A stretch of 51,776 nt of DNA from Streptomyces sp. LUP30 (GCF_001746365.1 NZ_MJAJ01000018.1:143649-195424); one strand, 5' to 3'. Numbered from the stretch's first letter, positions 24,296 through 31,994 are shown. A program made the numbers and translations. Notes: generated by a model from the letters alone, not told the origin.

Positions 24296-25276
24296 GTGGC
24301 AGGGCGGCGAGGACCGGGAACTCTCGGCAGGGCGATCACGGCGTTCGTGCTGGCGGCGTCGCTCTCCGCGGTCTGCGTGGGGGAGGCGCGGCGCGCCCCC
24401 GCGTGCGCCCTGGCGCGTGGCGAGCTGACCGTCGAGGACCTGCCCGCGGGCTCGTCCGTGCGGGACTGCCGCGCCGTCGGCCGTGTGGTCACCCACGACG
24501 GCGCGGGTCTGGCGGTCCCCGAACCCGGCACGACGGTCAGCGTCGACGCGCTCACCGCTGACGGCTCGGCGCACGACTTCACCGTGGCGGTCGACGCCGA
24601 CGGCACGGTCTCCTACGCCTACGAGGCGGATCACGCGCAGGCCCGCCCGCACCGGCGTCGCCGTACCGACGCCCCCGCCCCCTGCGCCGACGGCGCGTAC
24701 GCCACCGCCGGGCGCAAGGAGTACGGCACGTACGAGTGGTTCCTCGGCGACGGCCCGCTGCCCGCCCACCTCTCCCGCGCCGAGGCCCGGCACGCCTTCG
24801 AGGCCGCCGTCGCCGCCATCACCACGAGCCGCAACGACTGCGGCTACGAGGACACCGTCACCGCCAGGGCCAGGTATCTGTCGACCACCGACCACGAGGC
24901 GGGCATCGACCACGAGGCGCGCTGTGTGCGCCGGGACGGCCTGAGCGTGTGGGACGCGGGCGACATCGGCCCCGAGGCCGTCGCCACGACCTGCTCCTGG
25001 AGCCGCCCGGTGCACGACGGCCCGGAGGAGCTGCTGGAGGCCGACGTCCGCTTCAACACCCACGACTACGAGTTCACCGACCACCCGTCCGGCGCCTGCA
25101 CGCGCGCGTACGACCTGCGCAGCGTCGCCACGCACGAGGCCGGGCACGTCTTCGGCCTGGCCCACGCCGGCCCGGGACACGAGAACCTCACCATGTACGC
25201 GAGCTCGTTCGCCTGCTCCGCCGCCGCCCGCACCCTCGGCAAGGGCGACGTCCTCGGCCTGCGCAGCCTCTACTGA
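24296..25276 (+). CDS. Secreted matrixin-like zinc metalloprotease
   Basis: 326 aa from the GTG at 24296, which has AAGGGGA seven bases upstream. A signal peptide is visible (VAGRRGPGTLGRAITAFVLA..., cleavage near ACA, residues 36-38). The C-terminus carries the metzincin zinc motif HEAGHVFGLAH (280-290), catalytic E281, and a Met-turn LTM300YA, placing it with matrixins (M10). Cysteines at several positions suggest disulphides outside the cell. A pro-domain is not evident; the first 130 residues after the signal are of unknown fold. It appears to be monocistronic. Confidence 0.85.
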   Translation: MAGRRGPGTLGRAITAFVLAASLSAVCVGEARRAPACALARGELTVEDLPAGSSVRDCRAVGRVVTHDGAGLAVPEPGTTVSVDALTADGSAHDFTVAVDADGTVSYAYEADHAQARPHRRRRTDAPAPCADGAYATAGRKEYGTYEWFLGDGPLPAHLSRAEARHAFEAAVAAITTSRNDCGYEDTVTARARYLSTTDHEAGIDHEARCVRRDGLSVWDAGDIGPEAVATTCSWSRPVHDGPEELLEADVRFNTHDYEFTDHPSGACTRAYDLRSVATHEAGHVFGLAHAGPGHENLTMYASSFACSAAARTLGKGDVLGLRSLY

Positions 25277-25372
25277 CGGCATAGGCGTACAGCCTCGGCC
25301 CGGGCGGTTTCGGGGGACCGACAGGCGAGACGGGGCTGACCGCGATGTGACCGGCCGGTAAGGTCTGGAGGC

Positions 25373-25879
25373 GTGCCGAAACCGCTCAGTCTCCCTTTCG
25401 ACCCCATCGCCCGCGCCGATGAGCTCTGGAAGCAGCGCTGGGGGAACGTGCCCTCCATGTCCGCGATCACCTCGATCATGCGCGCGCACCAGATCCTGCT
25501 CGCCGAGGTGGACGCCGTGGTCAAGCCGTACGGCCTGACCTTCGCACGGTACGAGGCGCTGGTGCTGCTCACCTTCTCCAAGGAGGGCGAGCTGACCATG
25601 TCGAAGATCGGCGAGCGGCTCCAGGTGCACCCCACGTCGGTGACGAACACCGTCGACCGGCTGGTGCGGTCGGGCCTGGTCGACAAGCGCCCCAACCCCA
25701 ACGACGGACGCGGCACTCTCGCCGTCATCACCGACAAGGGCCGTGAGGTCGTCGAGGCGGCCACCCGCGACCTGATGGCGATGGACTTCGGGCTCGGGGT
25801 GTACGACGCGGAGGAGTGCGGGGAGATCTTCGCGATGCTGCGGCCCCTGCGGGTGGCGGCGCACGACTTCGAGGACTGA
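25373..25879 (+). CDS. MarR-family transcriptional regulator
   Basis: 168 aa. Winged HTH: LTFARYEALVLLTFSKEGE, LTMSKIGERLQVHPTSVTNT with VDRLVRSGLV, then DGRGTLAVITDKG. GGAGG precedes the GTG at 25373, and TAAGGT ends 8 bases before it, so the leader is very short if that is the promoter. In S. coelicolor the corresponding gene lies close to isobutyryl-CoA mutase icmA; here a DUF3817 gene follows and no icmA is present. Targets unknown. Confidence 0.92.
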   Translation: MPKPLSLPFDPIARADELWKQRWGNVPSMSAITSIMRAHQILLAEVDAVVKPYGLTFARYEALVLLTFSKEGELTMSKIGERLQVHPTSVTNTVDRLVRSGLVDKRPNPNDGRGTLAVITDKGREVVEAATRDLMAMDFGLGVYDAEECGEIFAMLRPLRVAAHDFED

Positions 25880-25928
25880 CCGGCGCGGCGGGTCCGGCCC
25901 CGGGCAAGATCGCCCCAAAACCGGTGGT

Positions 25929-25934
25929 TAGGCT
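25929..25934 (+). promoter_or_regulatory. -10 box of a probable leaderless DUF3817 promoter
   Basis: TAGGCT seven bases before the ATG at 25942, with no ribosome-binding site between. Confidence 0.55.
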
Positions 25935-25941
25935 CGGCCTC

Positions 25942-26280
25942 ATGAAAAAGAGCGTGCTGACCCGCTATCGCGTCCTGGCCTACGTCACCGGTGTCCTGCT
26001 GGTGCTGCTGTGCCTGAGCATGATCGCCAAGTACGGCCTGGACGTGGACGGCGCCGCGGACTTCACCCGCGTCATCGCCATCGCGCACGGCTGGCTGTAC
26101 GTCCTCTACCTGGGCTTCGCCTTCGACCTGGGCTCCAAGGCGAAGTGGCCGTTCGGCAAGCTGCTGTGGGTGCTGCTGGCCGGGACGATCCCCACGGCGG
26201 CCTTCTTCGTCGAGCGGAAGGTCAGCCACGAGTTCGCCGGCCGGACCGAGGGCACGGCCCCGGCGCCCGTCCGGGCGTGA
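25942..26280 (+). CDS. DUF3817 small integral membrane protein (copy 2)
   Basis: 112 aa, paralogue of the protein at 23526: three hydrophobic segments, VIAIAHGWLYVLYLGFAFDL and IPTAAFFVERKVSHE match the same family motifs. The ATG at 25942 (MKKSVLTRYRVLAYVTG) is chosen because a TAGGCT box lies 7 bases upstream; the longer frame would begin within the marR gene. Function unknown. Confidence 0.87.
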   Translation: MKKSVLTRYRVLAYVTGVLLVLLCLSMIAKYGLDVDGAADFTRVIAIAHGWLYVLYLGFAFDLGSKAKWPFGKLLWVLLAGTIPTAAFFVERKVSHEFAGRTEGTAPAPVRA

Positions 26281-26515
26281 CTCCGCCGCCCGTCGAGGCG
26301 TGACCCCACTGCCGGTCGTGGCAGACCCCGTCGCCGTGCGCTCCCGCGCGTGCGGCGGTCTCGCGCGTGCGGCTGTGCCGCGTCGGCGCGGACCGGCGCG
26401 CCCTGGTGCGGGTCGTCACGTGCCGTGATGCGCCGGGCCGCGCGGTGCTGTGCCGTGAGCGGGCATGACGCACCGTCATACGGTGGAGCGGCGTGGGAGG
26501 TCGCGCCCCGGCGGG

Positions 26516-27229
26516 TCAGCTGCCGGACGGGCCGGACGCGCCGGAGGAGCCGGACGGGCCGGAGGAGCCGGACGGGCCGGAGGAGCCGGACGGGCCGGAG
26601 ACGTCGTTCGGGACCGATGCCGACGACAGGCCGTGCAGCAGCACGCGCGTGAACCCGCGCACCCACTCCTCGTCGGCCGGCTCCGCGCTCACCAGGGTGC
26701 GGTGCACCACCGCGCCCGCCACCACGTCGAAGATGAGGTCGACCGTGCGGGCGGCCTCCACCGGGTCGTTCTCCGGGGGGAGTTCGCCGCGGGCCTGCGC
26801 GCGGGCCCTGCCCTCCAGGACCAGCCCCTTCTGGGGGTCGACGATCGAGGCGCGGATGCGTTCGCGCAGCGCGTCGTCGCGGGTGGACTCGGCGATGGCC
26901 GCCATCAGCCCGCTCTTGGCCTCCGGTCGGGCCAGGATCGCCGCGAACTGCAGGACCACGCCCTCGATGTCGGCCGCCAGGCTGCCGCGGTCGGGGAGTT
27001 CGAGTTCGCCGAAGAGTTCCGCGACCGCGTCGACGACCAGTTCGTTCTTGCCGGCCCAGCGGCGGTACAGGGTCGTCTTGGCGACTCCGGCGCGGGTCGC
27101 CACGTCCCCGAGGGTCAGTTTCGACCAGCCCAGTTCGACCAGCGCCTCCCGCGTCGCGGCCAGGATCGCGGTGTCCGCGGCGGCGCTGCGCGGACGGCCG
27201 GGACGGCAGGCGGGAGTGCGGATCTGCAT
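26516..27229 (-). CDS. TetR-family transcriptional regulator
   Basis: 237 aa. The N-terminal HTH is typical: LTLGDVATRAGVAKTTLYRR followed by WAGKNELVVDAV, after a basic CRPGRPRSAAADT arm. The ligand-binding domain ends about residue 205. The C-terminus is a Ser-Gly-Pro low-complexity tail (SGPSGSSGPSGSSG...) encoded by a tandem DNA repeat. Start: the ATG at 27229 has TATGGT 7 bases upstream (leaderless) and also GGAGG immediately before it. It diverges from the thioredoxin/TPR gene, and a palindrome at 27316 between them may be its operator. Confidence 0.9.
   Translation of the reverse strand: MQIRTPACRPGRPRSAAADTAILAATREALVELGWSKLTLGDVATRAGVAKTTLYRRWAGKNELVVDAVAELFGELELPDRGSLAADIEGVVLQFAAILARPEAKSGLMAAIAESTRDDALRERIRASIVDPQKGLVLEGRARAQARGELPPENDPVEAARTVDLIFDVVAGAVVHRTLVSAEPADEEWVRGFTRVLLHGLSSASVPNDVSGPSGSSGPSGSSGPSGSSGASGPSGS
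26525..26605 (-). repeat. 18-base tandem repeat encoding the TetR tail
   Basis: An 18-base GC-only unit (GCCGGACGGGCCGGAGGA and close variants) is repeated about four times at the 3' end of the tetR gene, encoding the Ser-Gly-Pro tail. Copy number can change without breaking the frame. Confidence 0.75.
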
Positions 27230-27236
27230 GCCTCCG

Positions 27237-27242
27237 ACCATA
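27237..27242 (-). promoter_or_regulatory. -10 box of a probable leaderless tetR promoter
   Basis: TATGGT on the reverse strand, seven bases before the ATG at 27229. Confidence 0.5.
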
Positions 27243-27315
27243 ACCGCAGGTTTTTTCCCCGCCCCCGTGAGGCAGATCACCGGGGGGCGGTGTTGCGGAG
27301 GCACCCCGTGCCATT

Positions 27316-27332
27316 ACGCTACGACTCGTATC
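27316..27332. promoter_or_regulatory. Candidate TetR operator
   Basis: CGCTACGACTCGTATCG: TACGA and TCGTA arms about a central C, extended by matching CG ends. It lies between the divergent tetR and thioredoxin/TPR genes, about 87 bases before one start and 135 before the other. A TetR dimer site is a reasonable guess. Confidence 0.45.
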
Positions 27333-27466
27333 GAAAGCTCGTGACGGACGTACACGGGCCAGGTCCGGCAGGGCGCGGGTGGGGACCCGGGCGCTCGTGT
27401 TCGGGATGTTCGGGACGTATTCGGATCGCTTTTCACGCAGGCGCGCGGACGGGGGAGGATAGACGC

Positions 27467-28441
27467 ATGCAGCCACGGAACATGTCCATGAGCGGAGTCG
27501 TCGACCTCGCCGCGGTGAAGGCGGCCCAGGAGGCCAAGGCGAAGGCGGAGCAGACGCGCGCCGAAGCGGCCCGGCAGGGCGGCGCGGGGGCCGTCTCCCC
27601 GGCCGATCTCGTCATCGACGTCGACGAGGCGGGGTTCGAGCAGGACGTCCTGCAGCGGTCCGCCGAAGTGCCCGTCGTCATCGACTTCTGGGCGGAGTGG
27701 TGCCAGCCCTGCAAGCAGCTGAGCCCCGTCCTGGAGCGGCTCGCCGTCGAGTACAACGGCCGCTTCCTGCTCGCCAAGATCGACGTCGACGCCAATCAGA
27801 TGCTGATGCAGCAGTTCGGGGTGCAGGGCATCCCGGCGGTGTTCGCGGTCGTCGCCGGGCAGGCGCTGCCCCTCTTCCAGGGAGCCGCCGGCGAGGCGCA
27901 GATCCGCCAGACCCTCGACCAGTTGGTGGAGGTCGCCGAGCAGCGGTTCGGGCTCACCGGTCTGACGGTCGACGCCGACGCCGAGCCGGGCGCTCCCCAG
28001 CCGGTCGCGGCCGAGCCCGTCGGGCCGTACGACGCCCTGCTCGAAGCCGCCGTACGGGCCCTGGACGCCGGTGACTTCGGCGGCGCCGTCCAGGCCTACA
28101 AGAACGTGCTCGCCGACGACCCGGGCAACAGTGAGGCCAAACTCGGTCTGGCTCAGGCCGAGTTGCTCCACCGGGTGGGCGGCATGGACCCGCAGCAGGT
28201 GCGCAAGGACGCCGCCGAGAGGCCGAAGGACGCCGAGGCCCAGATCGCCGCGGCGGACCTGGATCTGGTGGGCGGTCATGTCGAGGACGCGTTCGGCCGG
28301 CTCATCGACACCGTGGCCCGTACGGCCGGTGACGACCGGGACGCCGTGCGACTGCGGCTGCTCGAACTGTTCGAGGTGGTCGGCCCCGAGGACCCCCGGG
28401 TCGCTGCGGCCCGGCGCGCGCTGGCGCGCGCCCTGTTCTGA
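27467..28441 (+). CDS. CnoX/YbbN-like thioredoxin-TPR protein
   Basis: 324 aa. An Ala/Lys-rich N-terminal helix precedes a thioredoxin domain (residues 48-150) with an intact active site, FWAEWCQPCKQL (C79, C82), and a cis-proline in QGIPAVFAV. TPR-like helices fill the C-terminus (ALDAGDFGGAVQAYKNVLAD and the following repeats). This is the layout of CnoX, which combines thiol protection and holding of unfolded clients for GroEL or DnaK; many family members lack one cysteine but this keeps both. GGGGGAGG precedes the ATG. It corresponds to SCO5419 by synteny. Confidence 0.92.
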   Translation: MQPRNMSMSGVVDLAAVKAAQEAKAKAEQTRAEAARQGGAGAVSPADLVIDVDEAGFEQDVLQRSAEVPVVIDFWAEWCQPCKQLSPVLERLAVEYNGRFLLAKIDVDANQMLMQQFGVQGIPAVFAVVAGQALPLFQGAAGEAQIRQTLDQLVEVAEQRFGLTGLTVDADAEPGAPQPVAAEPVGPYDALLEAAVRALDAGDFGGAVQAYKNVLADDPGNSEAKLGLAQAELLHRVGGMDPQQVRKDAAERPKDAEAQIAAADLDLVGGHVEDAFGRLIDTVARTAGDDRDAVRLRLLELFEVVGPEDPRVAAARRALARALF

Positions 28442-28526
28442 TCCCCCGAGCGCCCGGGTTCTGACCAGTCGCTAAACGTCAGAGCCCGTGCTGTCGGAGT
28501 GAAAATTCTGCCGATGTGGTTCCCCC

Positions 28527-28564
28527 GCGGCCGCGCTTTACCAAATCTTGGTAATCGCGGCCGC
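28527..28564. promoter_or_regulatory. Long inverted repeat with TTACCAA/TTGGTAA core
   Basis: Outer arms GCGGCCGCG (28527-28535) and CGCGGCCGC (28556-28564) enclose inner arms TTACCAA (28538-28544) and TTGGTAA (28548-28554). The inner dyad resembles a repressor operator. As RNA it would be a strong hairpin, so it could also terminate the thioredoxin/TPR transcript, 86 bases upstream. Confidence 0.6.
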
Positions 28565-28565
28565 T

Positions 28566-28578
28566 GTTACTGGGAGTA
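28566..28578. promoter_or_regulatory. Palindrome TTACTgggAGTAA
   Basis: Perfect 5-base arms about GGG, directly after the long inverted repeat. The half-site TTACT recurs in the palindrome at 28695, suggesting the same regulator reads both. Confidence 0.5.
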
Positions 28579-28694
28579 AGACGCGGCCGTCGATCTGTCG
28601 GATTCCGTCCATCGATCAACAGTTTTGTCCTGGGCATGAAGGACACCCTGCGTCGTCGGCCGAGACCTGTGGGTCGTTGTTCGGTTATCCGGCC

Positions 28695-28710
28695 GTTACT
28701 AGCCAGTAAC
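28695..28710. promoter_or_regulatory. Palindrome GTTACTagccAGTAAC
   Basis: Perfect 6-base arms about a 4-base centre. It shares the GTTACT half-site with the element at 28565-28578. A dimeric TetR- or GntR-type repressor would fit the size; the regulator is not identified. Confidence 0.6.
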
Positions 28711-28849
28711 GAACCCCCTTGTGCGGGCGGCGAGAATGCACCACGATCGGCCACGCTCGGTCCAATCCCGTACCCCGACAGCCGGTTGGGTCAACGGGTT
28801 TTCCTGGGTCCCCACCGAGCAGGGCCCGACGGCAGAGTCGTCGGCCCTT

Positions 28850-28884
28850 GGACAGGGGGGTCTTCGCTGCGGCGAAGCCTGTCC
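28850..28884 (+). other. Nested hairpin in the DUF6230 upstream region
   Basis: Outer stem GGACAGG/CCTGTCC (28850-28856, 28878-28884) and inner stem CTTCGC/GCGAAG (28862-28867, 28872-28877) with a TGCG loop. It lies about 200 bases before the start, so it would be in the leader if transcription begins near the palindromes. Attenuator or stability element are both possible. Confidence 0.45.
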
Positions 28885-29087
28885 AGCAAGGTTGTGCGTG
28901 ATGCGTGTCAGGCGCGACCAGTGGTTGTCGCTCGGGGGTGATCGCCGGTGATCGGTGCGCGGTTCGCGCCTCCGGGACAGGCGCTCCCCTTCCCGAGGAC
29001 GTAGCACTTCTCCCATCCCTGCCCGGCTGAGCCGCCGTCTCGGAGGCGAGTCAGGGCCAGGAGATGTACGTCCGAGAAGGAGGAAAT

Positions 29088-29720
29088 ATGGAGTCCCAGG
29101 TGCGTGGCGGGACCAGATGGAAGCGCTTCGCTGTGGTCATGGTGCCCAGCGTCGCAGCGACGGCATGCATAGGCGTGGCCCTCGCGCAGGGTGCGCTGGC
29201 CGCGTCGTTCAGCGTGTCGGGTCAGTCGTTCAAGGTGAGCGCCGACAAGCTCGAAGGCACGGGCTTCTCGCAGTACGGCGCGATCGACTCGGGTTACACC
29301 CTCGACGGCAAGAAGACGGCTCACCCCGTCGCCGTCTCGGCGTTCAAGAGCGCCTCGATCACGAACATGTGCCAGTCCGTGGTCACCCCGAACATCCCGC
29401 TGCTCGGGTCCGTCAGCCTCACGCTGAAGGCGGGCGGCGGCGGTACGCCGGTCGAGGCCGAGAACCTCTACATCGACGTCGACGACCTGAGCGCGGACGC
29501 CGTGTTCAAGAACATCGACATCGGCGTCGCGGCCAAGGACGCCAACAAGGGTCCCGGCCTCAAGAGCGGTGACGCGGCGAACCCGTACGGCTTCGCTCAG
29601 CAGGCCGAGTCGGCCACGCTGACCGACGTGAAGCAGACGGCGTGGGCCACCACCGCCGGAACCTTCAAGCTCAGCGGCCTGAAGATGTCGCTGTCGACGG
29701 GTGTCAAGGAGTGCTACTAA
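29088..29720 (+). CDS. DUF6230-family surface protein
   Basis: 210 aa. The ATG at 29088 follows AGAAGGAGG, one of the strongest ribosome-binding sites in the window. The N-terminus has RWKRFAVVMVPSVAATACIG and VALAQGALAA (about residues 10-40), a signal peptide or membrane anchor; the rest is predicted beta-rich, hydrophilic and external (AENLYIDVDDLSADAVFKN). Three cysteines are present, one three residues from the end. Streptomyces homologues are often mislabelled cholesterol esterase; no catalytic triad is visible. It heads a set with a DUF6114 membrane protein and a low-complexity secreted protein. Function unknown. Confidence 0.85.
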   Translation: MESQVRGGTRWKRFAVVMVPSVAATACIGVALAQGALAASFSVSGQSFKVSADKLEGTGFSQYGAIDSGYTLDGKKTAHPVAVSAFKSASITNMCQSVVTPNIPLLGSVSLTLKAGGGGTPVEAENLYIDVDDLSADAVFKNIDIGVAAKDANKGPGLKSGDAANPYGFAQQAESATLTDVKQTAWATTAGTFKLSGLKMSLSTGVKECY

Positions 29721-29729
29721 GCACTCTCT

Positions 29730-29764
29730 GACGGGCGGGGGAGCCGGTGGCGCCCCCGCCCGTC
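29730..29764 (+). terminator. Hairpin between the DUF6230 and DUF6114 genes
   Basis: GACGGGCGGGGG (29730-29741) and CCCCCGCCCGTC (29753-29764) form a perfect 12-base stem with an 11-base loop. Being inside a likely operon, it may give partial termination or protect the 3' end of an abundant DUF6230 mRNA. Confidence 0.75.
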
Positions 29765-29838
29765 CAGTCTGAAGCCCGGGTCTTCACCGGCAGCACGACT
29801 CACCACCACAGAAACGCCGCACCAGGGAGCTGTTTTCC

Positions 29839-30474
29839 ATGAGCGCCGAGACCCCTGCCGCATCCGGCCAGTTCACCCGCCGGAGGCAGCAGTTCCGCGC
29901 CTGGCGGGGCACCAGGCCGTTCTGGGCGGGCCTGTTCGTCCTTCTCGCCGGCTTCCCCATCGCCTACTTCCCCTACGCCCACCTCCAAGTGGGCCACCTG
30001 ACTCTGGCGATGGCGACCACCGCGGGCGCGGGGTCACTGATCATCGGCGTGCTGCTGGGCGTGCTGGGCATCAGTCTGTGGTTCCAGAAGCATGTACAGG
30101 TCTTCGCGGGCGTCGCGGCGATCCTGCTGGGCCTGGTGTCCATCCCGGTGTCCAACCTCGGCGGCTTCCTCATCGGTTTCCTGTTCGCCCTCGTCGGCGG
30201 CGCGATGGCGATCTCCTGGGCCCCGGGCGCACCGCCCGCCCCGGCCCCGGCGCCGGAGACCGGCGCGAACGCCGGAGACGCCCCCGAGGGCGCGTACCCC
30301 GAGGGCTCCGCCCCGGCGGGCGACCTCGGCGTGAACCCGTACAGCACAGGTCCCGCCGCGGCCGACAGGCCGTCCTTCAGCAAGGGCGAGGGACCGGGCG
30401 AGCCGCACGACCTGCACGATCTGTCAGGAACGAGCCCGGCCAACGGGGCGAACGGGAGGCACAGTGCCGGCTGA
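29839..30474 (+). CDS. DUF6114-family integral membrane protein
   Basis: 211 aa. Four hydrophobic segments occupy about residues 28-130 (FWAGLFVLLAGFPIAYFPYA, LIIGVLLGVLGISLWF, VFAGVAAILLGLVSIPV, FLIGFLFALVGGAMAISW), followed by an 80-residue Pro/Ala/Gly/Glu-rich tail. DUF6114 genes regularly follow DUF6230 genes in Streptomyces. The ATG has GGGAG about 10 bases upstream. Its stop overlaps the next gene by 11 bases. Function unknown; a membrane partner for the neighbouring surface proteins is my inference. Confidence 0.85.
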   Translation: MSAETPAASGQFTRRRQQFRAWRGTRPFWAGLFVLLAGFPIAYFPYAHLQVGHLTLAMATTAGAGSLIIGVLLGVLGISLWFQKHVQVFAGVAAILLGLVSIPVSNLGGFLIGFLFALVGGAMAISWAPGAPPAPAPAPETGANAGDAPEGAYPEGSAPAGDLGVNPYSTGPAAADRPSFSKGEGPGEPHDLHDLSGTSPANGANGRHSAG

Positions 30475-31894
30475 CGAGGTCTTCACCGGGAGCGATGTGG
30501 ACGCTGCCTGCGTGAGAACCACCGGGCCGCGGCACGCGGCACCCAAGAAGCCGCTGTTCACCAGGTTCCACATGCCGGCCGGCAAGGCGATAGCCCTGGC
30601 GGCCATGCCGACGGCGGTCCTCATGGGGATGGGCTTCACACCCACCCTCGCGAACGCCGACGACCAGCCGTCGTCCAAGAACCTCACGATCGACGAGTAC
30701 AAGGACTGCGTGGCGGCTCTGGAGGGCGCGGACGCCTCCCCGTCGGCCTCGCCGTCGCCGTCCGCCTCGAAGTCCGCCGACGACTCCAAGGACGCTTCCA
30801 AGGACGACTCCAAGGGCTCCTCGGACGGCGCCAAGGGCGACTCCGGCGGTTCGAAGGACACGTCGGGCTCCTCCGGGTCCTCGGGTGGCTCCTCGGACGA
30901 CAAGGGCGGCTCGTCCTCGTCGGATCCGGGTTCCGGCGACGCGGCCCAGCCCGCCCCGTCCGCGTCCTCCTCGCCCGCGAAGGCGCCGACGTCCGGTGAC
31001 ACCGCCGCGACGACTCCGTCGGCCGCCGAGACGGGCAAGAACGTCCTGGAGACCATCGGCGACGCCCTCAAGGATCTGGTCGACGGCAAGGACCCCGCCG
31101 GGACCTCCGACGCGAGCCCGTCACCGTCGGCCTCCCCCTCGGCGGACGCCTCCGCCCCGGCCTCCGACGCGGGCTCCTCCGGTTCCTCCGGCTCAAGCTC
31201 CTCGGGCTCCTCCGGTTCCTCGGACAAGGGCTCCTCGGACACGTCCAAGGACTCCGGCGACTCCGGCACGGTGAAGGGCGCCGTCAAGGACACCGCCGAC
31301 AAGGCGAAGGACGCCGTCAAGGACACGGCGACGGACACGGCGAAGGACACCAAGGACACCGCCGCCGACGCCACGGCCTCGCCGAGCCCCTCGTCGAGCG
31401 CCACCACGAACGCCGACGACTGCCCCGCCGCCACCGACGACGAGGGCGGGATCGACAACAAGGTCCGGCTGCCCGACGACCCCTGGTTCCTGAACGCCAG
31501 CTCGCTGCTCCTCAAGGGCGCGGACTACCAGGGCATCGTCAAGGTGAAGACCGCCAACGGCACCGTCAAGGAAGTGCTGAAGTACGTCATCTCCGGCGGG
31601 ACCGACATCGGCGACCTGCACCAGACGGTGAACGACAAGCAGGCGAACCGCACTTACCACGTGCAGGCCGGCAAAGGCACGACGTCCACCATCAAGGACG
31701 GCGACACGATCATGTACACGGAGAGCATCTCCGGCAACCTGTTCGGCCTGATCCCGGTGACGTTCAGCCCGAAGAGCCCGCCTCCGCTGAACATCCCGCT
31801 GATCTACTTCACCAACGCCAAGGTGCAGCAGGCGGGCCAGTTCGGCGGCACGCTCACCGTTCCCGGCCTCCACCAGTACACGACCGCCGGCTGA
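30464..31894 (+). CDS. Secreted low-complexity protein with conserved C-terminal domain
   Basis: 476 aa from a GTG at 30464 preceded by GGGAGG and overlapping the DUF6114 gene. An unusually long leader precedes a hydrophobic export signal (KAIALAAMPTAVLMGMGF) with likely cleavage after ANA (about residue 65). Residues 85-320 are almost only Ser, Asp, Lys, Pro, Gly and Ala (SKDASKDDSKGSSDGAKG and similar). The last 150 residues form a normal, probably folded domain (PDDPWFLNASSLLLKGADY ... VPGLHQYTTAG). There is no LPXTG motif or C-terminal anchor. It looks like a cell-wall-spanning stalk with a head. I do not recognise the domain. Confidence 0.8.
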   Translation: MPADEVFTGSDVDAACVRTTGPRHAAPKKPLFTRFHMPAGKAIALAAMPTAVLMGMGFTPTLANADDQPSSKNLTIDEYKDCVAALEGADASPSASPSPSASKSADDSKDASKDDSKGSSDGAKGDSGGSKDTSGSSGSSGGSSDDKGGSSSSDPGSGDAAQPAPSASSSPAKAPTSGDTAATTPSAAETGKNVLETIGDALKDLVDGKDPAGTSDASPSPSASPSADASAPASDAGSSGSSGSSSSGSSGSSDKGSSDTSKDSGDSGTVKGAVKDTADKAKDAVKDTATDTAKDTKDTAADATASPSPSSSATTNADDCPAATDDEGGIDNKVRLPDDPWFLNASSLLLKGADYQGIVKVKTANGTVKEVLKYVISGGTDIGDLHQTVNDKQANRTYHVQAGKGTTSTIKDGDTIMYTESISGNLFGLIPVTFSPKSPPPLNIPLIYFTNAKVQQAGQFGGTLTVPGLHQYTTAG

Positions 31895-31931
31895 GCGCCG
31901 ACACCACAGGCCACTCCGGGAGCCGCGAGAA

Positions 31932-31974
31932 GACCGTGCCCCCGCCGGGTTCCACACCCGGCGGGGGCACGGTC
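31932..31974 (+). terminator. Terminator of the DUF6230/DUF6114 set
   Basis: A perfect 18-base stem, arms 31932-31949 and 31957-31974 (GACCGTGCCCCC... / ...GGGGGCACGGTC), with a 7-base loop, 37 bases after the stop. Confidence 0.92.
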
Positions 31975-31994
31975 CTGTGAGGGGAGCAGGCGAG

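Larger units (their letters stand above)
28442..29087. other. 646-base intergenic region with several dyads
   Basis: No gene is supported. It has a long inverted repeat (28527-28564), two further short palindromes (28566-28578, 28695-28710), a nested hairpin (28850-28884) and, at the end, a very strong ribosome-binding site. This is the upstream control region of the DUF6230 gene and is unusually long and AT-richer than the rest. I compared it by eye with known riboswitch cores and recognised none. Confidence 0.6.

Noticed and set aside
28442..29087. Riboswitch or small-RNA gene in the long DUF6230 leader
   Set aside because: I looked for c-di-AMP, cobalamin and TPP riboswitch cores by eye and saw none; the structure is palindromes and hairpins without a recognised consensus.
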